Position numbers and translations under genes: made by a program. A model generated the notes under the pieces. The model did not search any database, was not told where the DNA came from, and saw only the letters and a program-made list of their open reading frames with translations. Of a stretch of 64,000 nt of DNA, positions 17,946 through 26,556 are shown piece by piece. Position 1 is the first letter of the stretch, and every line of letters starts with the position of its first letter. Source of the DNA: Sphaerochaeta globosa str. Buddy (GTDB taxonomy: Bacteria; Spirochaetota; Spirochaetia; Sphaerochaetales; Sphaerochaetaceae); NCBI RefSeq assembly GCF_000190435.1, contig NC_015152.1:440458-504457 (forward strand), read 5' to 3'.

Positions 17946-19640
17946 TTACGGCAGCGAAATAACTGCTTGCACCGTAAGGCGCCCGAAATCAAATATGCCA
18001 CTGCCAATGGTGCCTGTCAGGTCTGCATACAAGGTGGCATTCTCGTTGATATCCCAGTTCATGCTCAAGGAGTGAGTTAACGTCGTTACCCAGTCCATTG
18101 AGTGAGTTGTCAGTCCAAGCGTACCGCTATACGCATCAGATGTGGTGGTTGTAGTTACGCCTCCAGTTTCAGTCTTGGTTGTCGTTCTGACATAACTTTC
18201 TTCGGTCTTGCTAGTACTATACTGCATAGACATATTAAGTTTTGTTCCAAGGGTAAATCCCACATCCCATGTTTCTGGTTGATAGGTAAATGCACAAGAA
18301 GGGAGTAGGTCAACAGCAAGGAATGTGTTTGTGTCCCTATCACCTAATGCGCTGTTCGTATTCTCATATTCTCGAGTCACGGTGGTTGTGGTGTCTGCCA
18401 AGCCATCGTTATTCGTATCAGTCTTCGTAATGGTTGTTCGTTCTTTTACCTTCTCATCACCGTAACTTGAGAAATAAACCCCTACCTCAGGAGCGAGCTT
18501 CAACGACATTCCTTTGCCCAAATCATAGGAGAAACGATGCCCAACCATACCTGAAATGCTCATGGTTGTAGTCAATCCGAACTTTCGTTCATCAGAGGCA
18601 TAACTATAGGTACTCTTTGCTTTATTCATCGTAGTGCCCGATAGCGTGTAATTATATCGCTGGGTTTCAGTGAGTGTGGAATAGGTTGGAGAATAGAAGG
18701 TGAGATTCAGATTTCCACCAAAGTAGAAATCTTTTGATTCACTCTTCATGAAGGGTGAAGGCATATCCTGACGATATCCGCCCGCAATCTGGAAAAAGCC
18801 AGTTTTATCCTTGACATCATCATGCAATACATCGGTCAGGGATGAAGGCGTCTTAACAGGGGTCGAGTAGGTTACTTCTCTTTTTCCTGATCCATTATCA
18901 TCACTGCCGAATCCTAGCATTGCGGAGAACGTTTGATCAACTTTCTCTCCAGGCATGAACAGAGGTGCACGCAATTCCATGCGGAAATCGTTTGCCTTTC
19001 TGCGCTGCTTTTCTTCTCTTGTATAATCAGCTTTTACGTCTGGTGCAACTCCGGCGGCTGCATTGTCATAGTAATATGTGGTTTTCTCTGAAAAATTGTT
19101 GCCAATTACTGAGTTATCCTTATTATAAATTCTTATGGATCCACCAATTACCATACCATTCAATTCAGTCAAATATTGGGCTCGGTCGTCTACCTCTTTT
19201 GCAAGGCTACCATAGTATTTTGTCTCTACTCGTTGCGACAGCCATTCCTGTGTATTCGAGCCAACTGTTTTTGTATTATAGCTATCACTGATAGAATTTG
19301 CGCCGGTGAACCAGCTTGTGGAATCATGATAGAGGTTGGTAAACAAGGACCAAGGGCGATTGGTGTTGAAGTATGCACCAAGGCTGACTGCACCCAGAGT
19401 ATTTGTTCCTGAGCTGTTGGAAGTTGAGCTGATCACCCTTGTTTGATTCAGATTGGCCAATCCTCCAAAAATGAAGGTCTTGTCCAAGTCAAGGAATCCT
19501 TGCCCGGCATCAGATGCCTGGTCGATAGGTGTTGTGAATAGTCCATTGCTCGTGTTGTACAGCACAGAAGTAGAAAACGGTACGGCAAGGAGTAATCCAC
19601 CCAAACAGAGGATGAATAGCAATGTGATTGATTTCTTCAT
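17946..19640 (-). CDS. Putative outer-membrane beta-barrel protein
   Basis: This 564-residue protein has a clear signal peptide (MKKSITLLFILCLGGLLLA). The remainder is rich in Thr, Ser, Tyr and alternating hydrophobic residues. There is a TDTNNDGLADTTTT segment resembling an Asp-rich calcium loop, and the C-terminus IFDFGRLTVQAVISLP is compatible with a terminal membrane strand. I recognise no named family. AAGGAG lies 7 nt before the ATG, and the gene stands alone with its own terminator. A porin or surface protein is the likeliest role; a secreted surface-layer protein cannot be excluded. Confidence 0.6.
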   Translation of the reverse strand: MKKSITLLFILCLGGLLLAVPFSTSVLYNTSNGLFTTPIDQASDAGQGFLDLDKTFIFGGLANLNQTRVISSTSNSSGTNTLGAVSLGAYFNTNRPWSLFTNLYHDSTSWFTGANSISDSYNTKTVGSNTQEWLSQRVETKYYGSLAKEVDDRAQYLTELNGMVIGGSIRIYNKDNSVIGNNFSEKTTYYYDNAAAGVAPDVKADYTREEKQRRKANDFRMELRAPLFMPGEKVDQTFSAMLGFGSDDNGSGKREVTYSTPVKTPSSLTDVLHDDVKDKTGFFQIAGGYRQDMPSPFMKSESKDFYFGGNLNLTFYSPTYSTLTETQRYNYTLSGTTMNKAKSTYSYASDERKFGLTTTMSISGMVGHRFSYDLGKGMSLKLAPEVGVYFSSYGDEKVKERTTITKTDTNNDGLADTTTTVTREYENTNSALGDRDTNTFLAVDLLPSCAFTYQPETWDVGFTLGTKLNMSMQYSTSKTEESYVRTTTKTETGGVTTTTTSDAYSGTLGLTTHSMDWVTTLTHSLSMNWDINENATLYADLTGTIGSGIFDFGRLTVQAVISLP

Positions 19641-19879
19641 ACATTGTCTCCTTTTGTGATTTTCTTTATGCTAATAGTAATAGTACCGAAAATCTATTCT
19701 GTCTATATTTCCAACACCTCGCATTCGGTAATTTTTTAGCTTTTTTTGTTATTCCTCTATAGTAATAGATATATTTTGACACTTTGATAAATTATGTAGA
19801 TTTGTAGAATCTGGATTTCAACAGGTGTTGCTAAGAAGCTCAAGCTGTGGGACAATCAAGGGAGTTTGGGGGGACAGAC
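19641..19879. other. AT-rich divergent intergenic region
   Basis: These 239 bp separate the minus-strand outer-membrane-protein gene from ugd and hold no gene. Likely promoter pieces are TAGACA, 17 bp, TATTAC reading leftward, and TTGATA with TAGAAT (15 bp apart) reading rightward. Neither is a strong match. Confidence 0.35.
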
Positions 19880-21172
19880 ATGCATTTGACCATTGCGGGA
19901 ACCGGGTATGTAGGATTGGTGGCAGGCGTGTGCTTTGCCAAGGTAGGGCACCATGTAACGTGTGTGGATATCGACGAGAAGAAGGTGGAGATGCTGAACA
20001 AAGGCCTCAGCCCCATCTACGAGACTGATTTGCAAGAGTATCTGCAGGAAGGTCTGGAGAAGGGCCTTCTGCACTTCACCACCAACTACCGGGAGGCATA
20101 TAAAAGTCCCGATGTCATCTTCATCGGCGTCGGCACTCCCGAGCTTCCCGACGGATCGGCCAACCTGAGTTACGTAGCTTCAGTTGCCCGCCAGATTGCT
20201 GAGAACGTCGAACGAGACTGCCTGGTCGTTGTGAAGTCCACCGTTCCGGTGGGTACGAACGACAAGGTCGAGCAGTTCATCAAGGACTCATTGGTCCACC
20301 CGGTGCGTATCGAAGTTGCCTCGAATCCTGAGTTCCTTGCCCAAGGCACCGCAGTGCATGACATGATGCATGCCCAGCGCATCGTCATCGGGGTGGAGGA
20401 CAAGCATGCAGAAGGGATCCTGCGTGAACTCTATAAACCCTTCAACCTGCCTGTGGTCGCCGTCAGTCGACGCAGTGCGGAGATGACCAAGTATGCAGCC
20501 AACGATTTTCTTGCATTGAAAATCTCCTACATGAACGATTTGGCGAACCTCTGTGAACTTGTTGGCGCCAACATCGAGGACGTGGCATTGGGCATGTCCT
20601 ATGACGAACGCATCGGCTCACGCTTCTTGAAAGCCGGCATCGGCTATGGCGGCAGTTGCTTCCCCAAGGACACCAAGGCGTTGCAGTATCTGGCAACCCA
20701 GTACGGCTACAACCTCAGGACCGTGAGTGCTGCAGTGGATGTGAACAACGAGCAGCGCTACAAGCTCTATCGCAAGGCCTGCAATCGTATGATCACCTTC
20801 AACGGCATCAAGGTGGCGGTGCTTGGTTTGGCCTTCAAGGCAGGTACCGATGACCTGAGGGAGTCGCCTTCCATCTATAATATCCCGCTTCTCTTGGATC
20901 AAGGAGCTTTAATCACTGCCTTCGACCCTGTTGCAGAGGAGAACTGCAAGCGCCAGTACCAGTTTGAGATGCAGTATGCCTCGAGTGTTGAACAAGCGCT
21001 TACCGGTTCCCAGGTCTGCTTCATCTTTACCGATTGGCCTGAGATCCGAAGCCTTTCTCCCTCGGTCTTCAAGCAGCTCATGCGTACACCTCTGGTCTAC
21101 GACGGAAGGAACCTCTTCAACCCCAGGGCCATGTTGGAAGCCGGGGTGGAGTATTACAGCATCGGGCGCTGA
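19880..21172 (+). CDS. ugd: UDP-glucose 6-dehydrogenase
   Basis: This 430-residue enzyme oxidises UDP-glucose to UDP-glucuronate with two NAD+. It shows the Rossmann motif IAGTGYVGLVAG at the N-terminus, NPEFLAQGTAVHD, and the catalytic GYGGSCFPKD with Cys260. The C-terminal NAD/UDP domain includes DGRNLFNP. The ATG at 19880 follows GGGGGGA by 5-6 nt and puts the conserved motif at residue 5. The product feeds surface polysaccharide synthesis. The next gene starts 1 nt after its stop codon. Confidence 0.95.
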   Translation: MHLTIAGTGYVGLVAGVCFAKVGHHVTCVDIDEKKVEMLNKGLSPIYETDLQEYLQEGLEKGLLHFTTNYREAYKSPDVIFIGVGTPELPDGSANLSYVASVARQIAENVERDCLVVVKSTVPVGTNDKVEQFIKDSLVHPVRIEVASNPEFLAQGTAVHDMMHAQRIVIGVEDKHAEGILRELYKPFNLPVVAVSRRSAEMTKYAANDFLALKISYMNDLANLCELVGANIEDVALGMSYDERIGSRFLKAGIGYGGSCFPKDTKALQYLATQYGYNLRTVSAAVDVNNEQRYKLYRKACNRMITFNGIKVAVLGLAFKAGTDDLRESPSIYNIPLLLDQGALITAFDPVAEENCKRQYQFEMQYASSVEQALTGSQVCFIFTDWPEIRSLSPSVFKQLMRTPLVYDGRNLFNPRAMLEAGVEYYSIGR

Positions 21173-21173
21173 C

Positions 21174-21773
21174 ATGAGTGAGGATACGCGACCCTTTCAT
21201 GGAGTAATAAGCTCTATTCAACCAAGAATAAGGCTCAATCGCTCGTTTGACCAATCTTAGCACAGCTATCTTGGGTATGCTCTGACAATACTAGAGGCAG
21301 AGGGAACTCCCTTGCTGGTAGGCATCAGTGAGAAGCTGCAGGAAAAGCATCAGTTGAGGGTTGGTGTGGTGGTTTCAGGCTGTTGCAAGCCAGTGGAAGA
21401 CAGCAAGTTGGAGAGCGTGGACTACTACCGGGTAACCGGCTTCAAGGTGTTTGAAGCCGAATCAGAGCAACCTGTTCCTCCGTCGTTGGAGACCTATCGA
21501 CAGCGGGGTCCTAGACGCCTTGCTGCCAAAACGTACGAAACGGCATGTACATCTTGTATGTGGGGTTGCAGGATGGCAGTTGAAATCATCGTCGACCAGT
21601 GGAAGCCCTGGATTCGCAAATATCGCACGGAGACCTTCTGTTATGGTCCCAAATCATGCAAAAACTACCGTCCCGGTCCCAATCGCCGTGTAACCGGAAG
21701 AAACAAAATGGTGTACATTGAAGAGGATTGGGTGGATGAGATGCTGACAGAACACAGAGGTGAGGACGAATGA
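21174..21773 (+). pseudogene. Cys-rich conserved protein split by an in-frame amber codon
   Basis: One frame runs from the ATG at 21174 to the TGA at 21773 (199 codons) with a single TAG at codon 29 (21258-21260). Upstream it reads RPFHGVISSIQPRIRLNRSF; downstream it continues HSYLGYALTILEAEG and later CTSCMWGCRM and FCYGPKSCKNYRPGPNRR. From memory, uncharacterised homologues read without a break through a RSFD..SHSYLGY segment, so the stop most likely replaces one residue. The Cys pairs suggest metal binding; function is unknown. It starts 1 nt after the ugd stop. If not dead, it could be made from a TTG start at 21312 as a 153-residue C-terminal piece, or by readthrough. Confidence 0.65.
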
Positions 21774-21782
21774 CAAAGAAAC

Positions 21783-21808
21783 GGGTCTCTCGCTTTAGCG
21801 AAAGACCC
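21783..21808. terminator. Hairpin terminator between convergent genes
   Basis: GGGTCT pairs with AGACCC and TCGC with GCGA around a TTTA loop, with one mismatch between the two blocks. It begins 9 nt after the Cys-rich gene and lies between two convergent genes. T-runs are short on both sides (CTTTTCG and GTTTCTTTG), so it may serve both directions. Confidence 0.65.
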
Positions 21809-21844
21809 TACTTTTCGTATTCAGGTAGAACCATTGCTTTTGCT

Positions 21845-22138
21845 CTATCGCAGTGCAAACTCCACCATGTGCTGTTTGGCTCCAGCGATATTGCCCCTGT
21901 CCATCGCCTTCTTCACCTTCAGAAGGATTCTCCTTCCCTCGGCTTCGGTAAGGGTATTTCCCTCAAGGGTTTGTGCCAAGTTAATGCTTAAGTCCAGCAC
22001 TCCGTAGGCGGCTTCAATATTGCCCCGCTGGATATTCTCGATCAAGGCCGAGTCGAGCATGTCGAGCAGAAACGGGGTGGTGACTACGGTATGCTCAGTA
22101 CTGAGCTGCATCGCGTCATGTGGTGTATATCGTATCAT
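21845..22138 (-). CDS. Small hypothetical protein
   Basis: This 97-residue soluble, mostly helical protein is not a family I recognise. It has no signal peptide, membrane segment or cysteine. The sequence MIRYTPHDAMQLSTEHTVVT leads into helices rich in Leu and Ala. It follows the membrane-anchored hypothetical gene on the same strand after 61 nt and may share its transcript. Codon use resembles its neighbours. Confidence 0.5.
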   Translation of the reverse strand: MIRYTPHDAMQLSTEHTVVTTPFLLDMLDSALIENIQRGNIEAAYGVLDLSINLAQTLEGNTLTEAEGRRILLKVKKAMDRGNIAGAKQHMVEFALR

Positions 22139-22199
22139 AGGCTTATATCCTCAATTAGGGGCATCTTCGTCCCCTCAAGGATAATATCGCCATAAACGC

Positions 22200-22700
22200 T
22201 TATAGTTTCAAGTAGTAGCAATGAATGTTGCTCTCTTCCCCTACCAAGGTGACGATTTCGCTTTTGCCGTCACGGCTTTGTGAGTAAACTACCTTGATCG
22301 GCAATACATTTCCATCATAGGTGAAATCAAAGCCGTCATCCTCCTGGAATACCAACCTGCCATACATGACCGGCATATCGATGGCAAGCAATTCCATCTC
22401 AAGCTCGGATGCCTGTGCTTTGACAGTACCGAAAGAAATTTCCTGTAAGCTTATTCCATAAAATTCCGGCAGTGCAGTGTCGCCTTCGGTGTCATCGAGC
22501 TGCCATCGGTTTCCCGCAAGCCTGGAGACTACATCGATTGCCTCTTCAACCGTAGGTTCTTCTGCGATGGGTTGGTAGCTGCAACCATAGCAGCCAAAGG
22601 TGAAAATGAAGAGCAACACCAAAGCGAAACAGACAAGAATCGCAATCTTGGGTTTTGAGAGCTTCTCATTCTGTTTCTTTTCATTCTGATTTTCTTCCAT
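22200..22700 (-). CDS. Hypothetical membrane-anchored protein
   Basis: This 166-residue protein has a charged N-terminus (MEENQNEKKQNEKLSKPK), one transmembrane helix at about 19-37 and a CYGCSY stretch right after it. An extracytoplasmic domain of about 120 residues follows. AGGAGG lies 6 nt before the ATG, which supports the start. The Cys near the helix end could be a lipid attachment site, but the basic leader is long for a lipoprotein. The family is not recognised. Confidence 0.5.
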   Translation of the reverse strand: MEENQNEKKQNEKLSKPKIAILVCFALVLLFIFTFGCYGCSYQPIAEEPTVEEAIDVVSRLAGNRWQLDDTEGDTALPEFYGISLQEISFGTVKAQASELEMELLAIDMPVMYGRLVFQEDDGFDFTYDGNVLPIKVVYSQSRDGKSEIVTLVGEESNIHCYYLKL

Positions 22701-22836
22701 TGAGTCCTCCTAATCGAACTACGCTCTAGTATTTCTGCTCAAGTAGGCTTTCTCTAGTTGCAATCCAAATCAAATGTTGGCAGTTGCCCCACGTAGCATG
22801 CTCATGGTAGGGTAGTGCTATCGGGAGATGCATGCC

Positions 22837-23658
22837 ATGTATGAATTCGACGTCTCAACACTGCTGTTTGCCTTTGGGTTGACGGTGTTTGCAGGCCTTG
22901 GTACCGGCGTAGGTTCTTTGATGAGTTTCTTCTCCAAAAAATTCAACCCAAAGTTCTTGGCCGCCGCTCTAGGTTTCTCTGCAGGCGTCATGATCTATGT
23001 CGCCATGATCGAGATTTTTGTGAAAGCACGGCAGTCGCTCGAAGGCGCCCTTGGTGCCAAAATGGGCTATGCTTTGACCACAATCGCCTTCTTTGCAGGC
23101 ATTGCCATTATTGCCATCATCGACAAAATCATTCCCGATTACGAAAACCCACACGAAATACAAGACCACGGTTCTGCAACAAAGCCTTTTGTCGACGCCA
23201 ATGACTCCAAGCTCATGCGCATGGGCTTCTTCAGTGCTCTTGCCATCGCCATCCACAACTTTCCCGAAGGCCTGGCTACCTTCATGGCAGCGGTCAGTGA
23301 ACCCAGTCTGGGTATCAGCATCGCCGTAGCCATCGCCATCCATAACATTCCCGAAGGAGTGGCAGTGTCGGCACCCATCTACTACGCCACCAAAAGCCGC
23401 AAGAAAGCCTTCTGGTTCAGCTTGCTCTCCGGTCTTGCCGAACCGGTAGGAGCCTTTATCGGTTTCTTCCTGCTCAGGCGTTGGTTCAACGACATCACCT
23501 TCGGGTTTGTCTTTGCCGCAGTCGCCGGCATTATGGTCTACATCTCCCTGGATGAACTCTTGCCCACCGCCGAGGAGTATGGTGAACACCACGTCGCCAT
23601 AACCGGGGTGATAGCAGGCATGATTGTTATGGCAATAAGCTTGGTGATGCTCTCATGA
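22837..23658 (+). CDS. zupT: ZIP-family metal transporter ZupT
   Basis: This roughly 273-residue inner-membrane transporter has eight likely helices and the paired ZIP metal-site motifs AIHNFPEGLATF and AIHNIPEGVAVS. It imports zinc and possibly other divalent metals without ATP. The ATG at 22837 has GGGAG 9 nt upstream; the in-frame ATG at 22828 lies directly against that site. Its last codons overlap the start of the acetyltransferase gene (ATGA). Confidence 0.92.
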   Translation: MYEFDVSTLLFAFGLTVFAGLGTGVGSLMSFFSKKFNPKFLAAALGFSAGVMIYVAMIEIFVKARQSLEGALGAKMGYALTTIAFFAGIAIIAIIDKIIPDYENPHEIQDHGSATKPFVDANDSKLMRMGFFSALAIAIHNFPEGLATFMAAVSEPSLGISIAVAIAIHNIPEGVAVSAPIYYATKSRKKAFWFSLLSGLAEPVGAFIGFFLLRRWFNDITFGFVFAAVAGIMVYISLDELLPTAEEYGEHHVAITGVIAGMIVMAISLVMLS

Positions 23659-24179
23659 ACAGTGTGCTTGAGACCTCCCGGTTGCTTCTCAGAGAAATGA
23701 ATCAGGCTGACTATCCCTCCATCGCAGCCATCGTCCAGGAAGAAAAGACCATGTATGCATACGAGGGACCTTTCAGCGATGCTGAGACACAGGCATGGTT
23801 GGAGAAAAATCGTGTGCGATATAAGATGGATGGCTTCGGCCTTTGGGCAGTCATCCTGCGTGAAACAGGACTCATGATCGGGATGGCAGGCCTAAGCTGG
23901 CAATCGATCGACCAAACCCAGGTCCTCGAGATAGGATACCTGTTCAACAAACACTACTGGGGGATGGGGTTTGCAACCGAGGCGGCCAAAGCGTGCAAGG
24001 AGTATGCCTTTACGGTTTTGGATGCGAAGGAAGTCTATTCCATCATCCGGGACACGAATATCGCCTCGATGAATGTGGCGATCCGTAGCGGTATGCTTGT
24101 GAGAAGCAGATTCATCAAGCAGTATCGAGGTGTCTTAATGCCCCATTTAGTGTTTTCTGCCAAACGGCTGAACACATAG
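23655..24179 (+). CDS. GNAT-family N-acetyltransferase, RimJ/RimL-like
   Basis: This 174-residue protein begins ETSRLLLREMNQADYPSIAA, the usual opening of RimJ/RimL acetyltransferases. It contains the acetyl-CoA segment LFNKHYWGMGFATEAAKACK at about residues 96-115, then the SMNVAIRSGM motif. It transfers an acetyl group from acetyl-CoA to a protein N-terminus or small amine; the acceptor is unknown. It is translationally coupled to zupT and followed by a strong terminator. Confidence 0.85.
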   Translation: MNSVLETSRLLLREMNQADYPSIAAIVQEEKTMYAYEGPFSDAETQAWLEKNRVRYKMDGFGLWAVILRETGLMIGMAGLSWQSIDQTQVLEIGYLFNKHYWGMGFATEAAKACKEYAFTVLDAKEVYSIIRDTNIASMNVAIRSGMLVRSRFIKQYRGVLMPHLVFSAKRLNT

Positions 24180-24231
24180 GATTCTTAATCCCTTACTTCC
24201 TGCTCTCAGAGGAAAAACTGCCTCGAATTGG

Positions 24232-24258
24232 TTGCCTTCTTCGGAAGGCAATTTTTTT
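24232..24258 (+). terminator. Rho-independent terminator after the zupT operon
   Basis: TTGCCTTC pairs perfectly with GAAGGCAA around a TTCG tetraloop, followed by seven T. It ends 2 nt before the -35 box of the next promoter. Confidence 0.95.
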
Positions 24259-24260
24259 CG

Positions 24261-24315
24261 TTGACGGATTGGCGAGTAGGATATACGATAAAGAGACTGA
24301 TTAAATGATTAATCA
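24261..24315 (+). promoter_or_regulatory. Promoter and palindromic operator of the first sugar ABC operon
   Basis: TTGACG at 24261-24266 and TACGAT at 24284-24289 are 17 bp apart. Immediately downstream TGATTAA (24298-24304) and TTAATCA (24309-24315) form a perfect inverted repeat around ATGA, at about +3 to +20. This is a classic repressor position. The LacI-family gene at the end of this operon (28750) is the likely repressor. Confidence 0.7.
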
Positions 24316-24334
24316 AACACTTAAGGAGGAATGT

Positions 24335-25630
24335 ATGAACTTGAAACACACCAAGGGGGTAGTCCGCACTCTCGCCCTGTTGCTTGTTCTTGTGCTGAGT
24401 ATGTCGATGGCATTTTCACAGGGAGCCGCTGAGAGTACAACACCAGCTGGGCCTGTAGCTATGACGATTGCAACCTGGACAAGCAACGCAGATCAGATTG
24501 CCTTGCTCGATTCTTTTGTCCAAGGCTTTGCCAAGGAAAAGGGCATAGAGATTAAGGCAACCTTTGAATCGATTCCCTTTGCCGAGTACAACACCAAGCT
24601 CTCCCTCGAACTGCAGGGAGCCAGTGGACCCGATCTGTTCTGGGTTTTGGAAACTGCAGCCCCTGCCTTCATTCAGAGTGGACTGCTAGCCAAACTCAAC
24701 GACGGCATGAAGGCCTACGATCCCACCGACATCTCCAGCGATGCCCTGGAACTGTGGAGCAAGGGTGGCAATGTGTACGCCATTCCCTTCTCGACCTCTC
24801 CCTTCTTCATCCTGTACAACAAGGACCTGTTTGCAAAGGCCGGCCTGAAGACTCCCGAGCAGTATGCCGCCGAAGGCACCTGGAACTGGGAAACCTTCAG
24901 AACCGTCAGCAAGACGATTAAGGACAAGACCGGTGTCTGGGCCCTGCAGACCGTCGATGGTCAGGGCTATGACGCCCGTATCCTGCACAACCTTGCTCCA
25001 ATGGTACGCTCCTACGGTGGAGACTTCTGGACCGAGGACGGCAAGGTGCTGGTCAATAGTGCTGAGTCGGTAGCCGCAGTCACACTGTTCCACAACATGG
25101 TGTATCAGGATGCCTCTGTGGTACCTCCTGGAAACCAGAGCGACTTCTTTGCCGGCAATGCAGCGATGACCATTGGTCAAATCTCACGTGTATCCAAGCT
25201 CAACGGAGCGACATTTGCTTGGGGCCTTGCTCCGATGCCCGCAGGTCCTAAGGGTGAATCCCCGGTGATCGGCCAAGCAGCCATTGGTGCAAATTCCAAA
25301 GGCAAGAACGTAGCCCTTGCAAGTGAATTGGTTGGCTACATGACCAACAAGAGCTCGGTTGCTGCCATGGCAGGCATTTGGCCGCCGGCCCGCAAATCCG
25401 TACTTGAGTCCGAAGCCTTCCTCACCTCCAATAAGAGTGTGACCAAAGAGCAGATGCAACTGGCCGTTGCCGACTCCATCAAGAATGGCCGTGTACTTCC
25501 CAGTCATGTGAAGTACCCCCAGATCGAGGTCGAGTCGAAGATGATCTTTGACAAGCTGTGGAACGCCAATGCAAACGTCAAGGCCATCCTCGACGAAGTT
25601 GCCGCAGTCTACGCAAAGTACACCAAATAA
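24335..25630 (+). CDS. Sugar ABC transporter binding protein
   Basis: This 431-residue MalE-like binding protein has the signal peptide RTLALLLVLVLSMSMAFSQG, cleaved before GAAES, with no lipobox. The mature chain opens with VAMTIATWTSNADQIALLDSF and contains the family segment YAIPFSTSPFFILYNKDLFAKAG. AAGGAGGA precedes the ATG at 24335. Five genes follow on the same strand in what looks like one operon: two permeases, an FAD oxidoreductase and a LacI regulator, with no ATPase gene. The sugar is not identifiable from sequence. Confidence 0.88.
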   Translation: MNLKHTKGVVRTLALLLVLVLSMSMAFSQGAAESTTPAGPVAMTIATWTSNADQIALLDSFVQGFAKEKGIEIKATFESIPFAEYNTKLSLELQGASGPDLFWVLETAAPAFIQSGLLAKLNDGMKAYDPTDISSDALELWSKGGNVYAIPFSTSPFFILYNKDLFAKAGLKTPEQYAAEGTWNWETFRTVSKTIKDKTGVWALQTVDGQGYDARILHNLAPMVRSYGGDFWTEDGKVLVNSAESVAAVTLFHNMVYQDASVVPPGNQSDFFAGNAAMTIGQISRVSKLNGATFAWGLAPMPAGPKGESPVIGQAAIGANSKGKNVALASELVGYMTNKSSVAAMAGIWPPARKSVLESEAFLTSNKSVTKEQMQLAVADSIKNGRVLPSHVKYPQIEVESKMIFDKLWNANANVKAILDEVAAVYAKYTK

Positions 25631-25653
25631 CTGATTCCCAGGAGAGAGGACGA

Positions 25654-26556
25654 ATGAAGATACAAACCTTGAAAGCGAGCCATAGGCGGGAAGCAATCAT
25701 CGGTTGGGCGTTTATCGCCCCCCAGATGGCGGGCTTTATCGTCTTCGTCCTGCTCCCTTTGGCCTCGGTTTTTGTGTATAGCATGCAGGAGAAGAACCTG
25801 CTTTTCGGTACCAGTCTGTTTACCGGACTTGAGAACTTTCGCCTGCTTGCCCAAGATCCTTTATTTGCAAAGTCCTTGGTCAACACCCTGATCTTCAGTG
25901 CCGGGGTGGTACCCCTGAACCTGGTCTTCAGCCTTTTGCTTGCCCTCTACCTCGGTGGAGGCAAGCGTGGAACGAAGTTTGTCAGGGGTATCATTTTCCT
26001 GCCGGTGATCACCAGCGGTGTTGCCTGGGCCATCGTATGGAAGTACCTGCTGCAAGGAGGCGATGCCGGTCCGGTCAACGCCTTCCTCTCGGTGTTCGGC
26101 ATCACCGGGCCGAACTGGCTGTTCGAGAAAGGGTGGGCGATGGGTAGTGTCATCGTCACCCGGGTGATGAAGAACTTGGGTATGAACGTTCTCATTTTCA
26201 TGGGAGCGGTACTGAACATGCCAGGCGACGTCCTTGAAGCTGCCCGTATCGACGGGGCTAAACGCTTCACCCTGTTCTTCAAGATCAAGCTGCCCCTGCT
26301 CATGCCCACCGTCATGATGGTGACCATCGTCACGATCATCGGTTCGATGCGTGTCTTTGACACCATCAAGCTCATGACCGATGGAGGGCCCGAAGGGTCG
26401 ACCATGGTCATGGTCTACTACATTTACCATCAAGCCTTCAGAATGTTCGACACCGGCTTTGCCTCAGCCCTGGCCGTGGTGCTGTTTTTGATCGTTCTGC
26501 TTCTGACCGCCCTCCAGTGGTTTACCCGTAAGAGGATCTCCTACTATGAAAACTAA
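25654..26556 (+). CDS. Sugar ABC transporter permease, MalF type
   Basis: This 300-residue inner-membrane subunit has six helices, the EAA loop DVLEAARIDGAKRF near residue 192, and the N-terminal AFIAPQMAGFIVFVLLPLAS signature of MalF/UgpA proteins. GGAGAGAGGA sits just before the ATG at 25654. Its end overlaps the next permease gene by 11 bp, so equal synthesis of the two membrane subunits is expected. Confidence 0.9.
   Translation: MKIQTLKASHRREAIIGWAFIAPQMAGFIVFVLLPLASVFVYSMQEKNLLFGTSLFTGLENFRLLAQDPLFAKSLVNTLIFSAGVVPLNLVFSLLLALYLGGGKRGTKFVRGIIFLPVITSGVAWAIVWKYLLQGGDAGPVNAFLSVFGITGPNWLFEKGWAMGSVIVTRVMKNLGMNVLIFMGAVLNMPGDVLEAARIDGAKRFTLFFKIKLPLLMPTVMMVTIVTIIGSMRVFDTIKLMTDGGPEGSTMVMVYYIYHQAFRMFDTGFASALAVVLFLIVLLLTALQWFTRKRISYYEN

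Noticed and set aside
21258-21260. Amber codon read as pyrrolysine
   Set aside because: No pyrrolysine genes are in the window and I know of no such use in this protein family. A nonsense mutation or sequencing error is simpler.
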